Source: Actinomycetota bacterium (GTDB taxonomy: Bacteria > Actinomycetota > Coriobacteriia > Anaerosomatales > Anaerosomataceae). Taken from it: DNA of 8,867 nucleotides. The position numbers and the translations under genes are program-made. Location: positions 1 through 8,867 of the forward strand of contig DSAI01000130.1 of the NCBI GenBank assembly GCA_011372845.1, read 5' to 3'. The first letter of the stretch is position 1. The number at the start of each line of letters is the position of its first letter. A model generated the notes under the pieces. That model did not search any database, was not told where the DNA came from, and saw only the letters and a program-made list of their open reading frames with translations. Of the stretch, positions 1 to 5,701 are shown one piece after another.

Positions 1-229
1 GAGTGGGTGAGCTGGCGATGCCGATGGGGATCTCGCCGAACCCCATCACGCCCACCTCGAGGATCTGCCCAGGTTCGAACTCGAACGGCTCGCCGTCCAC
101 CATCTGGAGCGTGAAGTGCTTCTCGCTCGCGGTGGGCTGGGCGGTGTGAAGGATCTTCGCCTTCCGCGGCAGGAAGAGGCTCTCCTGCTCGCACTGACAT
201 CCGTTGGACTGCATCGTCTGGGTACTCAT
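1..229 (-). CDS. FAD/NAD-binding electron-transfer subunit (sulfhydrogenase gamma / AsrB-like), N-terminal part
   Basis: Only the first 76 codons are inside the window; the gene continues past base 1. The visible part matches the start of the ferredoxin-reductase-like subunits of sulfhydrogenase (gamma) and anaerobic sulfite reductase (AsrB). It shows FLPRKAKI near residues 19-26, the FEPGQILEVG strand near 51-60, and IPIGIASSPT at 67-76, which corresponds to the family's PISISSSPT flavin-binding segment. Such subunits oxidise or reduce NAD(P)H through FAD and pass electrons to the 4Fe-4S partner encoded just upstream. The ATG at 227-229 overlaps the partner's TGA by four bases (ATGA), so the two are almost surely translated together. 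An odd CQC pair lies at residues 11 and 13, ahead of the family homology. Whether the complex is a [NiFe] hydrogenase, a sulfite reductase or something else depends on genes beyond the edge. Confidence 0.85.
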   Translation of the reverse strand, partial: MSTQTMQSNGCQCEQESLFLPRKAKILHTAQPTASEKHFTLQMVDGEPFEFEPGQILEVGVMGFGEIPIGIASSPT

Positions 230-1260
230 GACGTCCACTCCATGATCTTGGTGATGACTCGGACAGGGTCGGCGATATCGGCCGTGCACGCTTGCGAGCA
301 GCGCCCGCAGCCTACACACGCCGGGCCGCCGAGCTTGTCGTTGAGGTAGGTGGTCTTGCGCATGAACCGGTGGCGGAACCGCGAACTGTGGTGCTCGCGG
401 AAGTTCTCCTTGGAGCCGCCTGCGCCAGTCACCGCCGCGAACTCCCGGGTAAGGCACGCGTCCCAATACCTCGTGCGCGACCCCGACTTCTGGTCGAGGT
501 TCCAGGAGTCCACCACGTCGAAGCAGTAGCACGTGGGACAGACCGTGTTACACGAGCCGCACGAGAAGCAACGCTCGGCCAGCTCGTCCCACATCTTCTC
601 GTTACCGAAGGAGTCGCGGACCTTCTCGGCGATCTGCTCGGTGGTGTAGGCGAGCCGCTCGGAACACGTGCCCATGACGGCCGCGTTCACACGCTCGGCC
701 TCGGCGATCTCGTTCTGCGTGGCCTCGCGGAAGTCGCCGTACTCCAGGAGCGCCTCGCCCTTGGGAGTACGGGTCTTGAACACGTAGCCGGAGCCGATCT
801 TGGTAAGGAACGCGTCGTGGCCCAGCGGCTGGACCTCCGTGCCTACAGAATCCCAGAATGCGCGCGATGACACCGCCTGGATGTTCGAGCCAACGATCGT
901 GGTGGCCTCGCGCTGGCACAGGTAGTCCCAATCGGCGTTGTTCTCGCGGAACAGGAAGTCGAGCTGGTCGATCGCCTTCACGTCGTAGAAGTGCACGCCG
1001 AAGAGCACGGTGTCGACCGGACAGATGCAACTCGAGACCTCATCGCCATCGAAGCGGGCGATCGCCTGTTCCGGCGGGAAGAACACTGACTTCGGCGGCA
1101 GGATGGTGACGTCGAAATCCAGCCGCAGATCGTCAGCGCTCTCCAGGTCTTCGTACGCGAACCTGGCACGACGTGCCACAGGTCCGACCACACGTTTCGC
1201 TTGGATCACCGCAGTGACGAACGCGGTGAACTGCCGTTCATCCAGATAGTAGACGCCCAT
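226..1260 (-). CDS. 4Fe-4S dicluster electron-transfer protein (sulfhydrogenase beta / AsrA-like)
   Basis: This 344-residue cytoplasmic iron-sulfur protein is close in length to AsrA and sulfhydrogenase beta subunits. Those proteins carry electrons between the FAD subunit and a catalytic partner (hydrogenase or sulfite reductase). Two cluster motifs are visible near the C-terminus: C231-x2-C234-x2-C237-x3-C241-P, followed by C244 and C246, and C315-x2-C318-x2-C321-x3-C325. Each could hold one [4Fe-4S] cluster. The N-terminal half has the family's LPPKSVFFPPEQ segment (about 54-65). The SSCICPVDTVLFGVHFYD stretch (76-93) aligns with the usual RPCDIHALRRLD region but is somewhat diverged. The ATG at 1260 follows a GGGGGAGGG Shine-Dalgarno run. 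The stop overlaps the next gene by four bases. A strong palindrome and a TACAAT -10 lie just upstream, suggesting the operon has its own regulated promoter. The exact enzyme (hydrogenase or sulfite reductase) is not decided by this gene alone. Confidence 0.88.
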   Translation of the reverse strand: MGVYYLDERQFTAFVTAVIQAKRVVGPVARRARFAYEDLESADDLRLDFDVTILPPKSVFFPPEQAIARFDGDEVSSCICPVDTVLFGVHFYDVKAIDQLDFLFRENNADWDYLCQREATTIVGSNIQAVSSRAFWDSVGTEVQPLGHDAFLTKIGSGYVFKTRTPKGEALLEYGDFREATQNEIAEAERVNAAVMGTCSERLAYTTEQIAEKVRDSFGNEKMWDELAERCFSCGSCNTVCPTCYCFDVVDSWNLDQKSGSRTRYWDACLTREFAAVTGAGGSKENFREHHSSRFRHRFMRKTTYLNDKLGGPACVGCGRCSQACTADIADPVRVITKIMEWTS

Positions 1261-1282
1261 GTTCCCTCCCCCGAGGCCGAGT

Positions 1283-1288
1283 ATTGTA
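1283..1288 (-). promoter_or_regulatory. -10 element (TACAAT) of the redox operon
   Basis: On the minus strand TACAAT matches the sigma70 -10 consensus at five of six bases. It lies 23 bases upstream of the ATG at 1260. No convincing -35 is found 16-18 bases further upstream, so the promoter may be weak or depend on an activator, or the palindrome overlapping it may be its control site. Confidence 0.45.
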
Positions 1289-1302
1289 ACGCCACGTTAC
1301 AA
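1284..1302. promoter_or_regulatory. Perfect 8-3-8 palindrome, probable operator
   Basis: The plus strand reads TTGTAACG, CCA, CGTTACAA: two perfect 8-base arms around a 3-base spacer, in an AT-richer island between the kinase and the redox operon. It overlaps the candidate TACAAT -10, as expected for a repressor site. Dimeric redox or cofactor-responsive regulators (CRP/FNR or Rex families) bind sites of this general shape. The spacing differs from the usual 18-base Rex site (TTGTGA-N6-TCACAA), so I do not name the regulator. Confidence 0.6.
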
Positions 1303-1318
1303 GAGGGATTTCCTCTTG
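1300..1318. repeat. 7-base inverted repeat between histidine kinase and redox operon
   Basis: CAAGAGG and CCTCTTG are perfectly complementary arms around GATTT (plus strand). The repeat lies 22 bases past the kinase stop and shares three bases with the operator palindrome. As minus-strand RNA it could form a short hairpin after the kinase gene, but no U-run follows (the next bases are TAACG), so it is a poor intrinsic terminator. It may instead be a second regulator site. Confidence 0.4.
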
Positions 1319-1339
1319 CCAAGACGAATTCCTTCTTTT

Positions 1340-2926
1340 CTATCCGTTTTCGATACGTTCAGAAGGATGAGCGATCGGCACCACAAGGGTGAACACCGAC
1401 CCGTCACCGTTGCCGCTCTCTACCTCGAGACGCCCCCCGAGGACCTCCGCAAGACGCTTCGATATCGGCAGCCCCAAACCGGTACCTGGGTGCGTGGCGG
1501 CGAGATCATGATGGCCGCGGTGGAACTGCTCGAATATCGACTCCCTCTCCTCGGGTGGGATCCCGATGCCCGTGTCGATGACGTCCAGCGCCACCATCGA
1601 GTCGCCGTGAGGACGCACGACCACCAGCACTGAGCCCTCCTCGGTGAACTTGATGGCGTTGGACAGTAGGTTGAGCATGATCTGATCGATCTTCCCGCGG
1701 TCGCTGCGGATTGCGTTGGGCGCGTTGCCGTCGAACCGATAGGAGAGATCGAGGTCCTTGGCGACTGCGAGCGGCTGCATCATCTCCGTCAGTCGGCTCA
1801 CCGCTTCCACCAGCGAGAACTCCTCGGCGCTCACCTTGATGTGCCCAGCGTTGATGCGCGCCAGATCGAGCACGTCGTCCACCAGGAGCAGGAGCTGTTG
1901 CCCCGACTCGTGCACCATGCGGAGCTGCCGCCGCTGCTCATCGTTGAGATCGCCGGCGAGCCCCCGGAGCATGATCTCCGTGAAGCCGATGATGGAGTTC
2001 AGCGGGGTCCGCAGCTCGTGGCTCATCGAGGCGAGGAAGTCGTCCTTGGCGCGCGTTGCCCGGATAAGGTCCTCGTTGAGCCTCAGAAGCTCCTCGGTAC
2101 GCTTGTCCACCAGCTGCTCGAGGTGGTCGCGGTACTCGCCCAGCTCCGCCTCGGCGTTTCGGCGCACGCTGATCTCCGACTCCAGCTGCTCGTACGAACG
2201 CTGAAGCGCGCCCACCATGCCGTCGAATGCGGTTGCCAGGTCGCCCACCTCATCGGTGCTGTCAAGGCCACTCCGTGCGTGCAGGTCGCCCTGCCCCACC
2301 TCGTGCACGGCCATCCTCAACCGCTCGAGCGGCCTTACGACCGTGAACAGCGTGGAGAAGCCGATACCACCCATGATCACCACCGCGCCCAGCGCGATGC
2401 CAAGCACCATGTTGGTCGTTGTCGTCTGCGCATCGATCGCCGCCAGAGATGAGTGCTCGCCGAGTGTGACCGCATCGGAGACCATCGACTGCATCACGAT
2501 CAACAGTCGCGCCGTGAGGCGGATCTCCAACTCACGAGATACCTCGGGGCCGAACTCGCCACTCCCACCATGGGCGTGCGCCTGGACGATGTCCTCGAAC
2601 ACCTGCCCCGCCTCAACGTGCCGCTCACGCACCCGCTCGAGTATCACTTCGTCCTGCGGGATGCCGCTGTCGAGTTCGGCCAGCGCCTCTCCGAGACTGG
2701 CGTGCTTATCCGCCCACTGACGTTGCGCACGAGGCTCGTAGTACACCAGGTAATCGGTGGTGAGCACGGAGAGCTCGAAGCACTGATTGAGCGCCGAGGC
2801 CACCGCGTCGTTGCGCTCCACGGCCGTACGCACCGAGTCGAGCCCCGTCCACAGCACGACCGACGTGGCAACCGCGATAGCGATGGCCGTGACCACGCTC
2901 CACAGGATGCGATCGCGGATCTTCAT
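1340..2926 (-). CDS. Membrane sensor histidine kinase (HAMP, HisKA, HATPase)
   Basis: This 528-residue inner-membrane histidine kinase would autophosphorylate a histidine in response to an outside signal and pass the phosphate to a response regulator not found in this window. Domains in order are: transmembrane helix about 9-28; an extracytoplasmic helical region about 29-172, probably a four-helix bundle; a second transmembrane helix about 173-195; HAMP about 196-250; a coiled coil about 240-292; a HisKA domain with H303 in SMSHELRTPLN; and an ATPase domain with the N-box around N423 (NLLSNAIKFT), G1 DTGIGIP at 451-457 and G2 GTGLGL at 481-486. All catalytic motifs are intact, so the kinase should be active. 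It ends in TAG at 1340. Its ATG overlaps the end of the upstream binding-protein frame by four bases (ATGA). This coupling suggests that the kinase senses through that lipoprotein; this is inference. Confidence 0.93.
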   Translation of the reverse strand: MKIRDRILWSVVTAIAIAVATSVVLWTGLDSVRTAVERNDAVASALNQCFELSVLTTDYLVYYEPRAQRQWADKHASLGEALAELDSGIPQDEVILERVRERHVEAGQVFEDIVQAHAHGGSGEFGPEVSRELEIRLTARLLIVMQSMVSDAVTLGEHSSLAAIDAQTTTTNMVLGIALGAVVIMGGIGFSTLFTVVRPLERLRMAVHEVGQGDLHARSGLDSTDEVGDLATAFDGMVGALQRSYEQLESEISVRRNAEAELGEYRDHLEQLVDKRTEELLRLNEDLIRATRAKDDFLASMSHELRTPLNSIIGFTEIMLRGLAGDLNDEQRRQLRMVHESGQQLLLLVDDVLDLARINAGHIKVSAEEFSLVEAVSRLTEMMQPLAVAKDLDLSYRFDGNAPNAIRSDRGKIDQIMLNLLSNAIKFTEEGSVLVVVRPHGDSMVALDVIDTGIGIPPEERESIFEQFHRGHHDLAATHPGTGLGLPISKRLAEVLGGRLEVESGNGDGSVFTLVVPIAHPSERIENG

Positions 2927-3102
2927 CGGATGACGCTCACCCGATCGGGGTCGACAGCATCCAGATACCGCGTGTCGATCAGAGCGAGGGCATCGAACGG
3001 AGTCGGATCAGCAACGACGCTGGAACCGATGGCCCATCGCGACTGGTCCTCAAGGGTCATCACGAGCGCCTGGCTGAGGCTGACCGCCCCCTCGGAGAAC
3101 AT
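2923..3102 (-). pseudogene. C-terminal 59 codons of the substrate-binding protein, beyond an in-frame TGA
   Basis: This segment continues exactly in the frame of the upstream binding-protein gene after its TGA at 3103-3105. It opens with ATG immediately after that stop (TGAATG) and ends at a TGA overlapping the kinase ATG. Its translation still looks like the C-terminus of NMT1/SsuA-type binding proteins: SLSQALVMTLEDQSRWAI near its start and YLDAVDPDRVSVIR at the end. About three quarters of its third codon positions are G or C (45 of 59), so it has kept coding character. It may be lost through a recent nonsense mutation, be restored by a sequencing correction, or be made by read-through or re-initiation at the adjacent ATG. 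No strong Shine-Dalgarno site precedes that ATG. Confidence 0.75.
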
Positions 3103-3930
3103 TCAATCGCAGAGGTCGTCGATGTCGATGTCGAGTGATGCCGCCACATGTTCGGCCGGCTGGGCCGACGTATCGGTGAGCAGCCGTCGCTCCGTGTCCA
3201 CGAACGAACGCACCAGCTGCACCCGCGTACCATCGGCAAGGGCGCTGTCGGGCCCAACGCACAGGTTCATCGTCTTGCCGTAGAGACCGTGCTGCTCGAA
3301 GAGGACGAACTCATCTCCGAGCGCCTCTTCGAGTTGCGAGATGAACGGCTGCCCCAGGGCGGCGGCGTCGAGCTGGCCGGCGGCCACCTCATGGGCGACC
3401 GCCTCGAACGACCCGAACGCGACCTCCACATCCCCCTCGGACATGCCATTGACGATCAGGAAGCTGTGCAGGAAGAAGTGGGCGGCCGTTCCCTGCCGCG
3501 TACCGATGCGCTTGCCCTCCAGGTCTTCGGGGCGTGAGATACCCGCGTCGGCACGAGCGACCACCCGGATATCGTTGCTGTCAGTAGCCACCGTGGCGAT
3601 GATCGTCACGAGATCACCTTCCAGCGCCCCGAGCACGATGGGAGTATCGGCGCAGAGCGCGGCGTCCACTTCTCCCGTGACCACCGCTTCATAGGTGATC
3701 TGGCTGCTCGAGTACTCAACGAGCTCCACATCAAGCCCATGATCGCTGAAGATGCCTTCCTCGTCGGCCACATACGCCAATGCCGAGAGGTTCTCGCGAC
3801 TGAGGCCGAGCCGCACGTGGGGCGGCTCAGCGGTTGGAGCATGATCGGGAGCGCTACACGAGACGACAGACGGAACGAGCAGGCACGCGCATGCCAAGAC
3901 CGCGCGGACGACCGCACGCCTACCGCTCAT
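3103..3930 (-). CDS. ABC-type substrate-binding lipoprotein (NMT1/THI5, SsuA/NrtA-like), ends early at TGA
   Basis: The protein resembles periplasmic binding proteins for small organic ligands (nitrate, sulfonate and thiamine-precursor families). I chose the ATG at 3930 because GGAGGGGGAGC lies right before it; a GTG at 3963 would only add an ill-fitting extension. Residues 1-25 form a lipoprotein signal (RR near 4-5, hydrophobic core, lipobox VVSC with C25), so the mature protein is tethered outside the membrane. Family features follow: ALAYVADEEGIFSDHGLDVELVEYSS (in part) near 45-70, a DAALCADTPIVLGALEG stretch, and DLEGKRIGTRQGTA. The reading frame stops at codon 276, short of the usual C-terminus, yet the missing 59 codons follow in frame. 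No permease or ATPase gene adjoins; the next gene is a histidine kinase, so a sensing role is more likely than import. The ligand cannot be told from sequence. Confidence 0.85.
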   Translation of the reverse strand: MSGRRAVVRAVLACACLLVPSVVSCSAPDHAPTAEPPHVRLGLSRENLSALAYVADEEGIFSDHGLDVELVEYSSSQITYEAVVTGEVDAALCADTPIVLGALEGDLVTIIATVATDSNDIRVVARADAGISRPEDLEGKRIGTRQGTAAHFFLHSFLIVNGMSEGDVEVAFGSFEAVAHEVAAGQLDAAALGQPFISQLEEALGDEFVLFEQHGLYGKTMNLCVGPDSALADGTRVQLVRSFVDTERRLLTDTSAQPAEHVAASLDIDIDDLCD

Positions 3931-3963
3931 GCTCCCCCTCCCATCGACGCGGGACGTCAGCAC

Positions 3964-3996
3964 TCACGCGTGCAGGGGGTCCGGATACTCGCGTGA
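3964..3996. repeat. 7-base inverted repeat upstream of the binding-protein gene
   Basis: TCACGCG at 3964-3970 pairs with CGCGTGA at 3990-3996 across 19 bases. It sits in the 79-base gap between the SRPBCC gene and the binding-protein start. It lacks a U-run, so it is not a good terminator. It might be an operator or leader hairpin, but GC-rich DNA yields such repeats by chance. Confidence 0.25.
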
Positions 3997-4009
3997 ATGG
4001 TATGGGCAC

Positions 4010-4450
4010 TCATCTGCATGATAGCAGTAAGGATGTCTCCAGAGCGCGCTTCAGGCTGGCGAGATCGGCACGGACCAACTCGTCCGCCTCCTTCTGGATC
4101 CGGCCCGCGAACACCCTGGCCGCTAGCGGCAGTTCGCCGCGGATCGTGGCAGACACGCGCGTGCCGCCGTCCTCGGCACGACAGCCGAGGGTGATCCTGA
4201 TCTTCGCGGGGTCGCGGATGGTGAGCGTGAGCCGCTCAGGCCGCCTGTGTTCCGTGACCTCGAGGTCGATCGTAGCGGTTCGACCCTGGTAGGAGTAGGT
4301 GTGCGTGACACGGTCTCCCGTGCCGGTGATGCGGCCGCGCGACGATATCAGGTGGGAACGCCACGCGTGATCGTTGGCCGGATCCGATATGAAGTCGAAC
4401 ACCGCTTCCGGTGACCGGCCGATGTGCACGCTCGCCCGCGCCTCCATCAT
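4010..4450 (-). CDS. SRPBCC (START/polyketide-cyclase fold) family protein
   Basis: This 146-residue soluble protein fits the SRPBCC helix-grip fold, whose members bind hydrophobic ligands in a deep pocket; no particular ligand can be assigned. Visible signs are the N-terminal strand EARASVHI followed by SPEAVFDFISDPANDHAW (about 13-30), typical of the Polyketide_cyc2 type; alternating strands from 47 to 105 (RVTHTYSYQGRTATIDLEV, GGTRVSATIRGEL); and a long C-terminal helix from about 110 to 140. Two adjacent ATG codons (4450 and 4447) start the protein, overlapping the TGA of the upstream membrane-protein gene as ATGA or TGATG, so translation is probably coupled. The pairing with a tiny membrane protein is notable but its meaning is unknown. 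The gene ends at 4010. Confidence 0.8.
   Translation of the reverse strand: MMEARASVHIGRSPEAVFDFISDPANDHAWRSHLISSRGRITGTGDRVTHTYSYQGRTATIDLEVTEHRRPERLTLTIRDPAKIRITLGCRAEDGGTRVSATIRGELPLAARVFAGRIQKEADELVRADLASLKRALETSLLLSCR
4018..4026 (-). promoter_or_regulatory. Possible extended -10 promoter for the binding protein-kinase pair
   Basis: The minus strand carries TGC followed by TATCAT, an extended -10 (TGn) plus a five-of-six match to TATAAT. It sits about 90 bases upstream of the ATG at 3930, in the last codons of the SRPBCC gene. No good -35 is present, which extended -10 promoters can tolerate. It would give the sensor pair a start site separate from the genes upstream. Confidence 0.35.
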
Positions 4451-4638
4451 CCATCGCCTCTTCGCTTGAGGCCGAGGCCGACACCGATCATGCCGATGCC
4501 GGCAGCTATCGTCGCCATGCCGGGGCCGGGGCAGACGAGCATCGGAATGCCCGCGAGCACGAGCACGACACCCAGCGCTACCGTGAAGCATCCGCGCTTC
4601 TCAGGATCGGGTGGTCCGCCAGGGGTCGTCTCGGCCAT
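4447..4638 (-). CDS. Small PGPGW-type transmembrane protein
   Basis: This 63-residue membrane protein of unknown function belongs by appearance to the PGPGW putative transmembrane family. It has a short polar N-terminus with prolines (1-15), a first hydrophobic helix about 17-36, the signature CPGPG at 36-40 (M follows where W is usual), a second hydrophobic helix about 41-57, and a basic tail KRR that suggests a cytoplasmic C-terminus. I chose the ATG at 4638 because GAGGGAG precedes it by nine bases; starts at 4647 or 4680 are possible but worse placed. The gene overlaps the SRPBCC gene by four bases. Confidence 0.72.
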   Translation of the reverse strand: MAETTPGGPPDPEKRGCFTVALGVVLVLAGIPMLVCPGPGMATIAAGIGMIGVGLGLKRRGDG

Positions 4639-4684
4639 GATCGACATCTCCCTCGGGCTCGTTGCGGGTCGCGGGCACATCCAG

Positions 4685-4712
4685 ATACTACCTCACGCCC
4701 GTGTCACGTCAG
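4685..4712 (-). promoter_or_regulatory. Possible weak sigma70 promoter before the PGPGW gene
   Basis: On the minus strand CTGACG (4712 to 4707) and TAGTAT (4690 to 4685) are separated by 16 bases, each matching four of six consensus bases. The -35 overlaps the stop codon of the radical SAM gene. This would allow the small membrane protein and the SRPBCC gene to be expressed apart from the feo cluster. Confidence 0.3.
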
Positions 4713-5653
4713 GACGGTATCCAGAAGATCCGGCCCTCACGCGCTGCCGCGGTGATGCGGCCCGCCGTCCTGAGCGCATCGAGGTGCTTGAGAACCTCCG
4801 CGACATGCGCCCCGAGACCGTCCGCGATGTCTTCGAGCGTGCACGGCCGCCGCGACACCAGACTGAGGATGTCCTCGTCCTTGATGCCAGCCGCGCCCGT
4901 ACCCTCCGAGAGGTGCTCCGGCCGCTCGGCAACGATGTCCACCACGCCCGGGAACGCGCTTGCGAACCGTTCCAGCCGCACATTGGGAAGAGGGCGCACG
5001 CTGGCCTCGGCGGGTGGACGCCACGCGGTGTTGAGCTGCACGCGGTCGGGAGCGATCCTGCGCACACGGTCTGCGATCGAAGCGACCTCGTCCGGGGTCC
5101 CGGTTGCTCCTGCGAGAAGCATGACCTCGAGCCAGACCTCGCCGGCGAACGCCCTCGTGAACGCCTCGATACCGCTCACCATGACCTCGAAGTCGATCGA
5201 TGGATGGGGCCGGTTGACCCGGTAGAACCAGGAGCGGTCACCGGCGTCCAAAGAAGGTATGACGAGGTCGGCGCCCATGAGCGCCTCGCGCACCTCAGCC
5301 ATCCACAGCAGCGAGCCGTTCGTGAGAACCGCCAGCGGCACGTCCGAGAACCCCTTGATGCCGGCGATGATGTCCCCGATGCCCAAATCAAGCGTGGACT
5401 CTCCCGAGCCGGCCAGGGTGATGTAGTGGAGCCGTTGACCGGACCCGAGCGCACACTCGATCTCGTCGAGCACGGCATCCACATCGACATGCGCACGGCG
5501 CTCGACCGTGAGATCGGTGGTGCGGCCGAGCTGGCAGTACACGCAGTCGTACGTGCATGTCTTGTACGGCACCAGATCCACGCCGAGTGAGCGGCCGAGC
5601 CGACGCGAGGGCACCGGGCCGTAGACGTGCCGGGGACCAGCGGCCTTGACCAT
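4709..5653 (-). CDS. Radical SAM protein (COG0731-like) with C-terminal winged helix
   Basis: This 314-residue protein is a radical SAM enzyme that should bind one [4Fe-4S] cluster and cleave S-adenosylmethionine. The N-terminus reads YGPVPSRRLGRSLGVD (11-26), typical of the COG0731 group, then the cluster motif C33-x3-C37-x2-C40 in CTYDCVYC. AGSGEST at 81-87 fits the SAM-contacting GGE-type loop and VLTNGSLL at 109-116 the next barrel strand. Residues about 258-312 (DEDILSLVSRRPCTLEDIADGL through EGRIFWIP) look like a winged helix-turn-helix, a tail known in some bacterial relatives. The reaction of these bacterial proteins is not established; the archaeal and eukaryotic relatives make the wyosine tRNA base. 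The ATG at 5653 follows GGGGGTG. The gene lies 48 bases after feoB with no terminator between, so it is probably part of the iron-controlled operon. Confidence 0.88.
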   Translation of the reverse strand: MVKAAGPRHVYGPVPSRRLGRSLGVDLVPYKTCTYDCVYCQLGRTTDLTVERRAHVDVDAVLDEIECALGSGQRLHYITLAGSGESTLDLGIGDIIAGIKGFSDVPLAVLTNGSLLWMAEVREALMGADLVIPSLDAGDRSWFYRVNRPHPSIDFEVMVSGIEAFTRAFAGEVWLEVMLLAGATGTPDEVASIADRVRRIAPDRVQLNTAWRPPAEASVRPLPNVRLERFASAFPGVVDIVAERPEHLSEGTGAAGIKDEDILSLVSRRPCTLEDIADGLGAHVAEVLKHLDALRTAGRITAAAREGRIFWIPS

Positions 5654-5701
5654 ACTCGCGCACCCCCTTCATGTACCTGGTATCGCCCGAGAGGCGCCCG
5701 C

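Noticed and set aside
1284..1302. Calling the palindrome a Rex site
   Set aside because: The TTGT/ACAA ends fit, but the arms read TTGTAACG with total length 19, not the usual TTGTGA-N6-TCACAA of 18.
3040..3105. Selenocysteine insertion at the TGA in the binding-protein gene
   Set aside because: No convincing SECIS-like hairpin follows the TGA (only a 4-base GAGG/CCUC stem with a 10-base loop), and this protein family is not known to carry selenocysteine.
3103..3105. TGA reassigned to a sense codon in this organism
   Set aside because: Most genes in the window (feoA, feoB, radical SAM, DUF5320, the 4Fe-4S protein and others) end at TGA, several in start-stop overlaps, so TGA works as a stop.
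4424..5590. A 388-codon open frame on the plus strand
   Set aside because: It is antisense to the radical SAM and neighbouring genes, which have full family motifs; its own translation has none.
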